Shown here: piece after piece, positions 1-11,549 of the stretch
How positions within the stretch are numbered: position 1 is the stretch's first letter
Layout: every line of letters begins with the position of its first letter
Assembly (NCBI RefSeq): GCF_020172685.1
Contig: NZ_CP083986.1
Coordinates: forward strand, 2,208,221 to 2,272,220
DNA: 64,000 nt
Direction of reading: 5' to 3'
Source: [Mycobacterium] nativiensis
Lineage (GTDB): Bacteria; Actinomycetota; Actinomycetes; Mycobacteriales; Mycobacteriaceae
Notes under the pieces: model-generated
The model's database searches: none
What the model was told of the DNA's origin: nothing
Seen by the model: only the letters and a program-made list of their open reading frames with translations
Translations under genes and position numbers: made by a program

Positions 1-882
1 CGGGTGCTGCCGCCGCAGCACTACGTCGGGGCCACCGAGGCCATCGCCGAAGTCGTCGAAGTCGTCGAGAAGATGCTGGCCGCCGGAACGGCCTACGTCG
101 TCGACGGCGATCACCGCGACATCTACTACCGTGCGAACGCCACCGAGCAGTTCGGCTACGAATCAGGTTTCGACCGCGCCACCATGATCGAACTGTTCGC
201 CGAGCGCGGTGGCGACCCGGACCGGGCCGGAAAAGCCGATCCGCTCGACGCCCTGCTGTGGCGCGCCGCACGGCCGGGTGAGCCGAGCTGGTCGGCTCCG
301 TTCGGCGAAGGCCGGCCGGGCTGGCACGTCGAGTGCGCCGCGATCGCGCTGAGCCGCATTGGCTCGGGAATCGACATCCAGGGCGGCGGATCCGACCTGA
401 TCTTCCCGCACCACGAGTTCTCCGCTGCGCACGCCGAATCTCTCACTGGGGAAAGGCGTTTCGCGCGGCACTACGTGCACGCCGGGATGATCGGCTGGGA
501 CGGGCACAAGATGTCCAAGTCTCGCGGCAACCTGGTGCTGGTCTCCAAGCTGCGCGCACAGGGCACCGAGCCGGCCGCGATCCGATTGGGTCTGCTGGCC
601 GGGCACTACCGCAGTGATCGGTTCTGGGACGACGCCACCCTGGCGGCGGCCGAGGCGAGGCTGGCCCGCTGGCGGGCCGCGACGACACTGCCCGCCGGCC
701 CGGCTGCCGACGACGTCGTGGCACGGGTGCGCCGCTACCTCGCCGATGATCTCGACACCGTCAAAGCCCTTGCCGCCCTGGACGGCTGGGTCACTGACGC
801 ACTGGAGTACGGCGGCCACGACGTCGCCGCACCACCGCTGGTGGCCACCGCGATCGATGCGCTGCTGGGCGTAGCGCTCTAG
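1..882 (+). CDS. mshC: Mycothiol ligase MshC, 3' part (5' end outside window)
   Basis: C-terminal 293 residues of the ATP-dependent ligase that joins L-cysteine to glucosaminyl-inositol (GlcN-Ins) in mycothiol synthesis, a cytosolic enzyme related to class I cysteinyl-tRNA synthetases. The frame is open from base 1, so the GTG at base 4 is not taken as the start. Visible motifs are [11 protein letters not shown] and [12 protein letters not shown], which match the zinc-binding region of the CysRS/MshC fold, and a KMSKS loop at bases 508-522. The N-terminal HIGH motif must lie to the left. The protein ends soon after the catalytic core, as MshC does, without a tRNA anticodon-binding domain. The next gene is an SDR, as in the Rv2130c-Rv2129c order. 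Identification is secure; only the missing 5' end is unresolved. Confidence 0.95.
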   Translation, partial: RVLPPQHYVGATEAIAEVVEVVEKMLAAGTAYVVDGDHRDIYYRANATEQFGYESGFDRATMIELFAERGGDPDRAGKADPLDALLWRAARPGEPSWSAPFGEGRPGWHVECAAIALSRIGSGIDIQGGGSDLIFPHHEFSAAHAESLTGERRFARHYVHAGMIGWDGHKMSKSRGNLVLVSKLRAQGTEPAAIRLGLLAGHYRSDRFWDDATLAAAEARLARWRAATTLPAGPAADDVVARVRRYLADDLDTVKALAALDGWVTDALEYGGHDVAAPPLVATAIDALLGVAL

Positions 883-899
883 GCCACTCGCCGCCGGAG

Positions 900-905
900 T
901 AGTTT
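900..905 (+). promoter_or_regulatory. -10 element for leaderless SDR transcript
   Basis: TAGTTT fits the mycobacterial TANNNT -10 consensus and ends six bases before the ATG at 912, so transcription would begin at or next to the start codon. No Shine-Dalgarno sequence is visible, which agrees with leaderless translation. No clear -35 is seen. Confidence 0.5.
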
Positions 906-911
906 GAGCAC

Positions 912-1784
912 ATGTCTCCGATTCACTCCCAAGTCATTTTCATCACCGGTGGCGCGCACGGTATCGGCGAGCAGCTGGCCCGCCGGCTGCACTCCCAGGG
1001 CGCCTCGCTGGTGGTGACAGACCTGGATGAGGCCGCCCTCGACAAGCTGGCCGGTGATCTCGGTGACCGGGTGCTGACCGCCGTCGCCGACGTGCGGGAT
1101 CTGGCCGCGATGCAGTCGGTGGTCGCGCAGGCCACGGAGCGGTTCGGCGGCATCGACACCGTCGTCGCCAACGCCGGCATCGCCAGCTACGGGTCGGTGC
1201 TCAATGTCGATCCCGAGACGTTCAAGCGGGTGATCGACGTGGACGTGATGGGGGTGTTCAACACCGTGCGCGCCGCGCTGCCGTCGGTCATCGAGCGTCG
1301 CGGCTATGTGCTGGTGGTGTCCTCGCTGGCAGCGTTCAGTCCGCTGGCCGGGATGGCCTCCTACGACGTGGCCAAGGCCGGGGTCGAGCACTTCGCCAGT
1401 GCGCTGCGCCAGGAGGTCGCCTACCAGGGCGTTGAGGTCGGATCGGCGCACATGGCCTGGATCGACACTCCCTTGGTTCGCGATACCAAGGCCGATCTGG
1501 GGGCGTTCGGCGAGATGCTGGCCAAGCTGCCGTGGCCGCTGAACAAGACCACCTCGGTCGACAAATGTGTCGACGCCTTCGTCGCGGGCATCGAGGGCCG
1601 CCGTCGCCGCGTCTACTGCCCGCGCTGGGTGGGAGTGTTCCGCTGGCTCAAGCCGGTGCTGACGTTGAAGGCGGTGGAGGCCCCGTTCATCAAGGGGGCC
1701 GCCACCATCGTGCCGCGGATGGACGCCGAGGTCGCCGCCCTGGGTCGCTCCACCAGCGCCTACAACGAGACCCTCGAGAAGTAG
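912..1784 (+). CDS. Short-chain dehydrogenase/reductase
   Basis: A 290-residue classical SDR, predicted cytosolic NAD(P)-dependent oxidoreductase. The cofactor motif TGGAHGIG is at residues 12-19, NAG at 87-89, the catalytic serine region VVSS near 135-138, and the YxxxK pair is Tyr151/Lys155 (YDVAKAG). The C-terminal 70 residues are longer than in minimal SDRs and basic around residues 228-240, which could help membrane or lipid-substrate contact. It lies 29 bases after mshC in the same direction, the arrangement of Rv2130c/Rv2129c, but has its own likely leaderless promoter. The substrate cannot be told from sequence. Confidence 0.9.
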   Translation: MSPIHSQVIFITGGAHGIGEQLARRLHSQGASLVVTDLDEAALDKLAGDLGDRVLTAVADVRDLAAMQSVVAQATERFGGIDTVVANAGIASYGSVLNVDPETFKRVIDVDVMGVFNTVRAALPSVIERRGYVLVVSSLAAFSPLAGMASYDVAKAGVEHFASALRQEVAYQGVEVGSAHMAWIDTPLVRDTKADLGAFGEMLAKLPWPLNKTTSVDKCVDAFVAGIEGRRRRVYCPRWVGVFRWLKPVLTLKAVEAPFIKGAATIVPRMDAEVAALGRSTSAYNETLEK

Positions 1785-1788
1785 CGTC

Positions 1789-2655
1789 TCAGCGCCGACG
1801 CCGCCGCAGGTAGCGCTCGAACTCGGCGGCCAGCGCGTCGCCGTCGATCTTGTTCAACGCGTCGGTCATGTCGACCTCGGCGTCGCCGCGTTCTTCCAGC
1901 GAGGCCACGTACTCGGCGATCTCGTCGTCCTCGCTGGCCATCTCGGTGACCGCCAGCTCCCACTCCTCGGCCTGTGCCGGTAGGTCCCCGAGCGGCACCT
2001 CGACGTCCAGCACGTCCTCCACGCGGCGCAGCAGGGCGACCGTCGCCTTGGGGTTGGGTGGCTGCGACACGTAGTGCGGCACCGCGGCCCAGAACGTCAC
2101 CGCGGGAATGCCGGCGGCCACGCAGGCGTCCTGGAACACCCCGGTGATGCCGGTGGGGCCCTCATAGCGGGTCTCGGTCAGGCCGAAGCGGGTGGCCGAT
2201 TCCGCGGAGTAGGCCGCACCCGACACCGGCACCGGGCGGGTGTGTGGGGTGTCGGCCAGCAGCGCCCCCAGGATCACCACGGTGTCGACGTCGAGGTGCT
2301 CGAGAATCGCCAGCAGCTCGGCGCAGAACGTGCGCCAGCGCATGTTCGGCTCCACGCCGTGCATCAGCACGATGTCGCGGTCGCTGCCCGGCGGCCGGCA
2401 GTGCGAGATGCGCATCGACGGCCACACCAGTTCGCGGGTGACACCGTCGAGTTGACGGATCACCGGGCGATTCACCTGGTAGTCGTAATAATTTTCGTCG
2501 TCGATGTCGACGATCAGCTGGGACTCCCAGATGCTGTTGAGATGGGCCACCGCGTCACTGGCCGCGTCACCGGCGTCGTTCCAGCCCTCGAACGCGGCCA
2601 CCACGATGGTGTCGTTCAGTTCGGGCAGCGCAGGGCCGTCATCCGGTCGGGTCAC
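1789..2655 (-). CDS. PAC2-family (proteasome assembly chaperone-like) protein
   Basis: A 288-residue member of the PAC2/DUF75 family (Rv2125 type). The start is taken as the GTG at 2655, not the upstream ATG at 2679, because a TACCCT -10 element ends six bases before it and the conserved sequence PELNDTIVVAAFEGWNDAGD begins soon after. The core has the family's alternating beta/alpha pattern, including a glycine-rich ILGALLADTPHTRP segment near residue 145, followed by a charged C-terminal helix rich in Glu and Asp and a basic tail (RYLRRRRR). The name comes from eukaryotic 20S assembly chaperones, but a role in bacterial proteasome assembly is not established. It is convergent with the SDR, with 4 bases between stops. 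Confidence 0.85.
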   Translation of the reverse strand: MTRPDDGPALPELNDTIVVAAFEGWNDAGDAASDAVAHLNSIWESQLIVDIDDENYYDYQVNRPVIRQLDGVTRELVWPSMRISHCRPPGSDRDIVLMHGVEPNMRWRTFCAELLAILEHLDVDTVVILGALLADTPHTRPVPVSGAAYSAESATRFGLTETRYEGPTGITGVFQDACVAAGIPAVTFWAAVPHYVSQPPNPKATVALLRRVEDVLDVEVPLGDLPAQAEEWELAVTEMASEDDEIAEYVASLEERGDAEVDMTDALNKIDGDALAAEFERYLRRRRR

Positions 2656-2661
2656 ACCGCC

Positions 2662-2667
2662 AGGGTA
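2662..2667 (-). promoter_or_regulatory. -10 element for leaderless PAC2 transcript
   Basis: On the minus strand this reads TACCCT, a TANNNT hexamer ending six bases before the GTG at 2655. It decides the start choice and implies a leaderless mRNA. Confidence 0.5.
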
Positions 2668-2754
2668 AGGCCTGCGCATTGATCACGGGTCTCACCGGAC
2701 CGGCGGAGTCGGCTTGCTCGTTGAGGCCGTTCGTTTCGACGCCGGGTGGCGAAG

Positions 2755-2760
2755 TAGACT
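2755..2760 (+). promoter_or_regulatory. Candidate metH -10 element
   Basis: TAGACT fits the mycobacterial -10 consensus. Initiation about seven bases downstream would give a leader of roughly 94 bases before the metH GTG at 2861. No good -35 is seen, and no cobalamin-riboswitch B12 box was recognised in the leader. Confidence 0.35.
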
Positions 2761-2836
2761 TTGTCACCGTCGAGAGGCGTTGCAACGGTTCTGCCGGTTC
2801 TGCTGGTGGCCGCCACGCTCGACAGAGTTAAGGACG

Positions 2837-2855
2837 CCTTCCGCCACGGAAGGAG
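2837..2855 (+). promoter_or_regulatory. metH Shine-Dalgarno inside a short hairpin
   Basis: CCTTCC at 2837-2842, a five-base loop (GCCAC) and GGAAGG at 2848-2853 form a perfect 6-bp stem. Its right arm contains the Shine-Dalgarno GGAAGGAG of metH, which ends five bases before the GTG. The hairpin would hide the ribosome site and could limit translation initiation. Confidence 0.45.
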
Positions 2856-2860
2856 CCCGC

Positions 2861-6586
<3,726 letters not shown>

Positions 6587-6601
6587 GTCCTGCTGGGCAG
6601 T

Positions 6602-7282
6602 TTGCGCGCGGTGCTGTGGGATATGGACGGCACCCTGGTCGACTCCGAGAAGCTGTGGGATCTCGCGATGTACGCCCTCTATGACCGCCTCGGCGGGGTG
6701 CTGACACCGGAGGTCCGCGCGGCGACGGTCGGTGGCTGCGCGGAGGACACCATGCGCATCGTGTACGACGATCTGGGCCTGGCACCCGATCCGGCGGCGA
6801 TGGCGGAGTCGGCGCGCTGGATGCACGACTACACCGGCCGGCTGTTCGATGCCGGACTGCCCTGGTGCGCCGGCGCCCGCGAGTTGCTCGACGCCTTGGC
6901 CGGCGCCTCGGTGCCGATGGCCCTGGTGACCAACACCCCGCGGGAGCTGGCCGAGCGGGCACTGAACACCATCGGGCGGCACTATTTCTCGGCCGTGGTC
7001 TGCGGGGACGAGGTGCCCGCGGGCAAGCCGGCGCCGGATCCCTACCTGCGGGCGGCCGAGCTGCTGGAGCTGGATCCGCGCTGGTGCCTGGCGGTGGAGG
7101 ACTCGCCGACCGGAGCCGCAGCGGCCGACGCGGCCGGTTGCGCGGTACTGGTGGCGCCGAACGCGGTGCCGGTGCCGGGCGGGCCGCGTCGTCGTCAGGT
7201 GGATTCGCTGGCCGGGCTCGGGGTGGCCGATCTCCACGCCATCCATGCCGAGCTGGTCGAACCGGTTGAACACCGGGCATGA
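6602..7282 (+). CDS. HAD-superfamily phosphatase/phosphoglucomutase-like hydrolase
   Basis: A 226-residue HAD subfamily I hydrolase. Motif I is DMDGTLVD near the N-terminus with Asp7 as likely nucleophile and Asp9 as acid/base. Motif II is the Thr in LVTNTP, motif III the Lys in KPAPDPYL, and motif IV the VEDSPTG acidic pair. An alpha-helical cap of the beta-phosphoglucomutase type sits between motifs I and II. The TTG at 6602 gives the family's usual short N-terminus; no strong SD precedes it, so translation may be coupled to metH (15-base gap). Its stop overlaps the hisE ATG, so it is co-transcribed with hisEG. M. tuberculosis has PPE37 here instead, while other mycobacteria, as I recall, keep the HAD gene. 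Substrate unknown. Confidence 0.85.
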   Translation: MRAVLWDMDGTLVDSEKLWDLAMYALYDRLGGVLTPEVRAATVGGCAEDTMRIVYDDLGLAPDPAAMAESARWMHDYTGRLFDAGLPWCAGARELLDALAGASVPMALVTNTPRELAERALNTIGRHYFSAVVCGDEVPAGKPAPDPYLRAAELLELDPRWCLAVEDSPTGAAAADAAGCAVLVAPNAVPVPGGPRRRQVDSLAGLGVADLHAIHAELVEPVEHRA

Positions 7283-7560
7283 AACAATCGCTGCTCGTGA
7301 AGACCTTCGAGGAGCTGTTCGCCGAGCTCGGTGAGCGTGCCGCCGCCCGGCCGTCCGGCAGTGCCACCGTGGCGGCGCTGGACGCCGGTGTGCACACCAT
7401 CGGCAAGAAGATCCTGGAAGAAGCCGGCGAGGTGTGGCTGGCCGCCGAACACGAGCCCGATGACGCGCTGGCCGAGGAGATCAGCCAGCTGCTGTATTGG
7501 ACCCAGGTGCTGATGATCTCGCGCGGGCTCACGTTGTCCGACGTGTACCGGAAGTTGTGA
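7279..7560 (+). CDS. hisE: Phosphoribosyl-ATP pyrophosphatase HisE
   Basis: A 93-residue MazG-fold enzyme that hydrolyses phosphoribosyl-ATP to phosphoribosyl-AMP and pyrophosphate, step two of histidine synthesis. The metal-binding acidic motif [13 protein letters not shown] is at about residues 36-48, and the second acidic helix [14 protein letters not shown] follows. Length equals the stand-alone actinobacterial HisE. Its ATG overlaps the HAD stop codon (ATGA), and hisG starts 2 bases after its stop, so it is translationally coupled on both sides. Confidence 0.97.
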   Translation: MKQSLLVKTFEELFAELGERAAARPSGSATVAALDAGVHTIGKKILEEAGEVWLAAEHEPDDALAEEISQLLYWTQVLMISRGLTLSDVYRKL

Positions 7561-7562
7561 AC

Positions 7563-8423
7563 ATGTTGCGTGTCGCGGTCCCCAACAAGGGGGCGCTGAG
7601 TGAATCCGCTGCGGCGATGCTGGCGGAGGCCGGCTACCGTAGCCGCACCGATGCCAAGGATCTGACCGTCATCGACCCGGCCAACAAGGTCGAGTTCTTC
7701 TTCCTGCGGCCCAAGGACATCGCGATCTACGTCGGGTCGGGGGAGCTGGATCTGGGAGTCACCGGCCGGGACCTGGCCCTGGAATCCACCGCGCCGGTAC
7801 GCGAACGGCTGGCGCTCGGCTTCGGGTCCTCGCGGTTCCGGTACGCGGCTCCGGCCGGACGTGACTGGACGGTGGCGGATCTGGCCGGCAGGCGGATTGC
7901 CACCGCCTATCCGAACCTCGTTCGTAAAGACTTGGCGGCCAAGGGAATCGAGGCGACCGTTATCCGGCTGGACGGAGCGGTGGAGATCTCGGTGCAGCTC
8001 GGGGTGGCCGATGCGATCGCCGACGTCGTCGGATCCGGACGCACCCTGCGCCAGCATGACTTGGTGGCTTTCGGTGAGACCCTGTGTGATTCAGAGGCGG
8101 TGCTCATCGAGGCGGCCGAGCCGAACGGCCGAAGCGAGCAGACCGCCGCGGCCCGCGACCAGTTGGCCGGCCGGGTGCGCGGCGTGGTCTTCGGTCAGCA
8201 GTACTTGATGCTGGACTACAACTGTCCGCGCGCTGTGCTCGACCAGGCTGCGGCGATCACCCCCGGCCTGGAGTCGCCGACCATCGCCCCGCTCGCTGAG
8301 CCGGACTGGGTGGCGGTGCGGGCGCTGGTGCCGCGCCGCGAGGTCAACGCGATCATGGACGCCCTGGCGGCCATCGGGGCCAAGGCGATTCTGGCGTCCG
8401 ACATCCGATTCTGCCGATTCTGA
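7563..8423 (+). CDS. hisG: ATP phosphoribosyltransferase HisG (long form)
   Basis: First enzyme of histidine synthesis: condenses ATP with PRPP. The start is the ATG at 7563 ([14 protein letters not shown]), directly after hisE; upstream in-frame codons belong to the hisE region. At 286 residues it is the long, homohexameric form with a C-terminal ACT-like regulatory domain that binds histidine for feedback inhibition (about residues 210-286). The PRPP-binding segment is the glycine/acid-rich stretch around residues 145-160 ([16 protein letters not shown]). Operon HAD-hisE-hisG. Confidence 0.97.
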   Translation: MLRVAVPNKGALSESAAAMLAEAGYRSRTDAKDLTVIDPANKVEFFFLRPKDIAIYVGSGELDLGVTGRDLALESTAPVRERLALGFGSSRFRYAAPAGRDWTVADLAGRRIATAYPNLVRKDLAAKGIEATVIRLDGAVEISVQLGVADAIADVVGSGRTLRQHDLVAFGETLCDSEAVLIEAAEPNGRSEQTAAARDQLAGRVRGVVFGQQYLMLDYNCPRAVLDQAAAITPGLESPTIAPLAEPDWVAVRALVPRREVNAIMDALAAIGAKAILASDIRFCRF

Positions 8424-8478
8424 CCAACGTCGACGTGTTAGCGTCCGGGAGACCCTAGGCGGCTCGAGGAGGCTCTAA

Positions 8479-8961
8479 GTGACGCATTTCATCGTGCTGG
8501 TACTCGCGCTGTTGATCGGTGCGGTTGCCGGACTGCGTGCTCTGACTGCGCCGGCCGTGATGGCCTGGGCGGCCGCACTGCACTGGATCAACCTCGACGG
8601 CACCTGGGTTCACTGGCTGAGCCACCCGGCGACGGTCACGGTCCTGACGGTGCTGGCGGTCGGCGAACTCATCACCGACCTGCTGCCCGGCACCCCGCAG
8701 CGCACCGTCGCCGTGCAGTTCATCGCGCGGATCGTGTTGGGCGCCTTCGCCGGAGCAGTGCTGGGCACGGCCTGGAACTACACCTGGACAGCGCTCGGTG
8801 CGGCGATGATCGGAGCGGTGGTCGGCGCCCTGGTCGGCCTCGGGCTGCGGCAGCGTCTGGTCGCCGCCACCGGCGGCCACGACCTGCCGATCGCACTGCT
8901 GGAGGACAGCGTCGCCGTGCTGGGCGGCTTTGCCATCGCCGCGTACACCTCGGTTCTGTAG
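8479..8961 (+). CDS. DUF4126 membrane protein
   Basis: A 160-residue integral membrane protein of the Rv2120c type. Start GTG at 8479 has a strong SD GAGGAGG six bases upstream. About four hydrophobic segments are visible, at roughly residues 2-22, 45-60, 75-110 and 135-158, separated by short loops. An internal glycine-rich stretch, GAFAGAVLGTAWNYTW...GAAMIGAVVGALVGLG, resembles the glycine-zipper-like repeats of the family. It follows hisG by 55 bases. Function unknown. Confidence 0.8.
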   Translation: MTHFIVLVLALLIGAVAGLRALTAPAVMAWAAALHWINLDGTWVHWLSHPATVTVLTVLAVGELITDLLPGTPQRTVAVQFIARIVLGAFAGAVLGTAWNYTWTALGAAMIGAVVGALVGLGLRQRLVAATGGHDLPIALLEDSVAVLGGFAIAAYTSVL

Positions 8962-8972
8962 AACCCAGCGCG

Positions 8973-9761
8973 CTAACGCCGCTGCACCAGCAGCGACTGC
9001 GCCGATGTTCCGATAAACCCGGTGCGGTCGAACAGTTCGGCGGTGGTGGCGCCCACCCCATCCGGCCCGATCGACGCCCGGGCCCGCAGGCCGAAGTCCG
9101 CGCCGGTCGGTAGCCGGTGCAGGTGTACGACGGTGTCGGTGTTCATGAAGATGCACTCGTCCACATCCAAGGCGGCGCCAATACCGTTCGCCGAGTCCAC
9201 CACCATCGCCAGTCGCTGCAGGGCGGTGGTCGGTTCGGAGTCGACCAAGTGCACCTGCGGACTCAGCCAGGCCACCGCGGCGCCGTCGGCCGAGTCCGGC
9301 TGGCCACGCCACGCCACGGATCGGGCGTAGCCGGTGCTGTGGGCGAACCAGACCGGCGGCGGCTGCGCGGGACCCTCGATCAGCGGTGGGTGCCGGTCGG
9401 TGGCCACCGCGCCGGTGTCATCGGTGGCCAGCGCCCAGGCGCTCAGCCGGGCCACCGGCCGATCGTCGTCGTGTGCCCGCATCTCGGCCTCCAGCAGGCG
9501 GATCCGCCGGCCGGGACGCTGCACCCATGCCCGTACCCGCACCGGAGCCACCGGGATCGCGCCCAGGATGTCCAGGCTCAACCGGGCGATCCGTTGGCCT
9601 GAGCCGGCGATCAGCCCTTCGATCTCGCGGGTGAGTAACGCCAGCGGGGGTGAGCCGTGCTGCAGGTCGGGCCCCCAGACGCTGCCGGTGAGCCTGCTGG
9701 ACTCGTACACCGGGTCTTCCGCGTCGGTGCCGTCGACCCGACGGTAGTAGCTGTCGGTCAT
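8973..9761 (-). CDS. Acyl-CoA thioesterase-like (double hot-dog) protein
   Basis: A 262-residue protein resembling the TesB-like/thioesterase superfamily with two hot-dog halves. The N-terminal half includes GPDLQHGSPPLALLTREIE, the usual start of the first hot-dog helix, and the C-terminal half carries the helix-turn ANGIGAALD followed by FMNTDTVVHLHRLP, the typical second-half core strand. The ATG at 9761 overlaps the stop of the RecB-like gene (ATGA), so it is translated as the second gene of a two-gene operon. A longer reading frame runs upstream to 10601 but is only antisense-frame overlap with the nuclease gene. The acyl substrate is unknown. Confidence 0.75.
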   Translation of the reverse strand: MTDSYYRRVDGTDAEDPVYESSRLTGSVWGPDLQHGSPPLALLTREIEGLIAGSGQRIARLSLDILGAIPVAPVRVRAWVQRPGRRIRLLEAEMRAHDDDRPVARLSAWALATDDTGAVATDRHPPLIEGPAQPPPVWFAHSTGYARSVAWRGQPDSADGAAVAWLSPQVHLVDSEPTTALQRLAMVVDSANGIGAALDVDECIFMNTDTVVHLHRLPTGADFGLRARASIGPDGVGATTAELFDRTGFIGTSAQSLLVQRR

Positions 9762-10570
9762 GCCGCGCTGTCCGTCGGCCAGCCAGGGTAGGGCGGTGGG
9801 GTGCCGCCGAACGCCGGACACAGCGCGCGATGGGCGCACCATTTGCACAGGTGTGACGGATTGGGCCGGAAATCGCCTGTGGCGCCCGAAGTTCGGATGG
9901 CCTGCCAGATGGCGATCAGCGTCTTCTCGAAGCGCAGCAGCTCCGCGTGGTCGGGGGAGTAGTCCAGCAGCTGGCCGTCGGCCAGATAGATCAACCGCAG
10001 CCGTGCGGGCAACACTTCGCGCGATCGCAGCAGTGCCACCGCGTAGAACTTCATCTGGAACAGGGCCTTGGCCTCGGCGGCGCCCGAGCGTCGACCGGTC
10101 GCCGACGGTGCCCTGCCGGTCTTGTAGTCGACCACCCGCAGCTCCCCGGTCGGGGCGACGTCGATCCGGTCGACGAAGCCTCGCAGCAGCGTGCCGTCTG
10201 CCAACTCGACCTCGACACGTTGCTCGCAGCTCTGCGGATCGAACCGGCGCGGATCCTCCAGCCGGTAGTAACCCGTCAGCAGCTTTCGGGCCTCGGCCAG
10301 CAGTTCCTCGGCGTCCAGCCCGGCGTCCAAGCCGGGGTCGGCGGTGAGCAGGTGCTCCCAGGACGAGGCGACCAGCCCCGGGGCGGTATCGGGCCCGCGC
10401 TGCGGCGCCGGCAGTGCGTAGAGCCGCTCCAGCGCGCCGTGCACCAGCGAACCGCGCAGCTGGGCCGCCGAGGGGGCTTCGGGCAGCCGATCGATCGCCC
10501 GGAAGCGGTACAGCAGGGGGCACTGCTTGAAGTCGCCGGCCCGCGACGGGGACAACGCAGGCCTGCTCAT
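9758..10570 (-). CDS. RecB/Cas4-family PD-(D/E)XK nuclease with Fe-S cysteines
   Basis: A 270-residue single-domain nuclease like Rv2119. After SPSRAGDFKQCPLLYRFR (Cys17) comes the histidine motif RGSLVHGALERL, then the catalytic GFVDRID...VVDYKTG (Asp and DxK), then QMKFYAVAL, and a C-terminal triad of cysteines in CKWCAHRALCPAF. Cys17 plus these three are the pattern of an AddB/Cas4-type 4Fe-4S cluster holding the nuclease core. No helicase or CRISPR genes are nearby, so this is a stand-alone housekeeping nuclease of unknown substrate. Start ATG 10570 is supported by a TAGGGT -10 element eight bases upstream; an upstream ATG at 10615 is possible but lies behind that promoter. Confidence 0.85.
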   Translation of the reverse strand: MSRPALSPSRAGDFKQCPLLYRFRAIDRLPEAPSAAQLRGSLVHGALERLYALPAPQRGPDTAPGLVASSWEHLLTADPGLDAGLDAEELLAEARKLLTGYYRLEDPRRFDPQSCEQRVEVELADGTLLRGFVDRIDVAPTGELRVVDYKTGRAPSATGRRSGAAEAKALFQMKFYAVALLRSREVLPARLRLIYLADGQLLDYSPDHAELLRFEKTLIAIWQAIRTSGATGDFRPNPSHLCKWCAHRALCPAFGGTPPPYPGWPTDSAA

Positions 10571-10578
10571 AGTGGGCA

Positions 10579-11470
<892 letters not shown>

Positions 11471-11475
11471 GCGGG

Positions 11476-11493
11476 AGGGGATTTTGGTCCCCT
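11476..11493 (+). terminator. Hairpin after trmI
   Basis: AGGGGA and TCCCCT form a perfect 6-bp stem around a TTTTGG loop, six bases after the trmI stop. There is no U-tract, as is common in mycobacterial terminators. Confidence 0.4.
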
Positions 11494-11521
11494 GGACATT
11501 TAGTGCGATTCAGCGCTCCGT

Positions 11522-11538
11522 ATAAGCAAACTTATGCT
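11522..11538 (+). promoter_or_regulatory. Promoter and inverted repeat upstream of the PGRS gene
   Basis: TATGCT at 11533-11538 fits the -10 consensus and lies 11 bases before the ATG at 11550. It overlaps a small inverted repeat, ATAAG-CAAA-CTTAT, at 11522-11535, which could be an operator. This AT-rich patch stands out from the GC-rich surroundings. Confidence 0.35.
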
Positions 11539-11549
11539 AGCTTCGCGCC

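Noticed and set aside
2680..2860. Cobalamin riboswitch upstream of metH
   Set aside because: No B12-box-like sequence or multi-stem layout was recognised in the 180 bases; only a short SD hairpin is seen.
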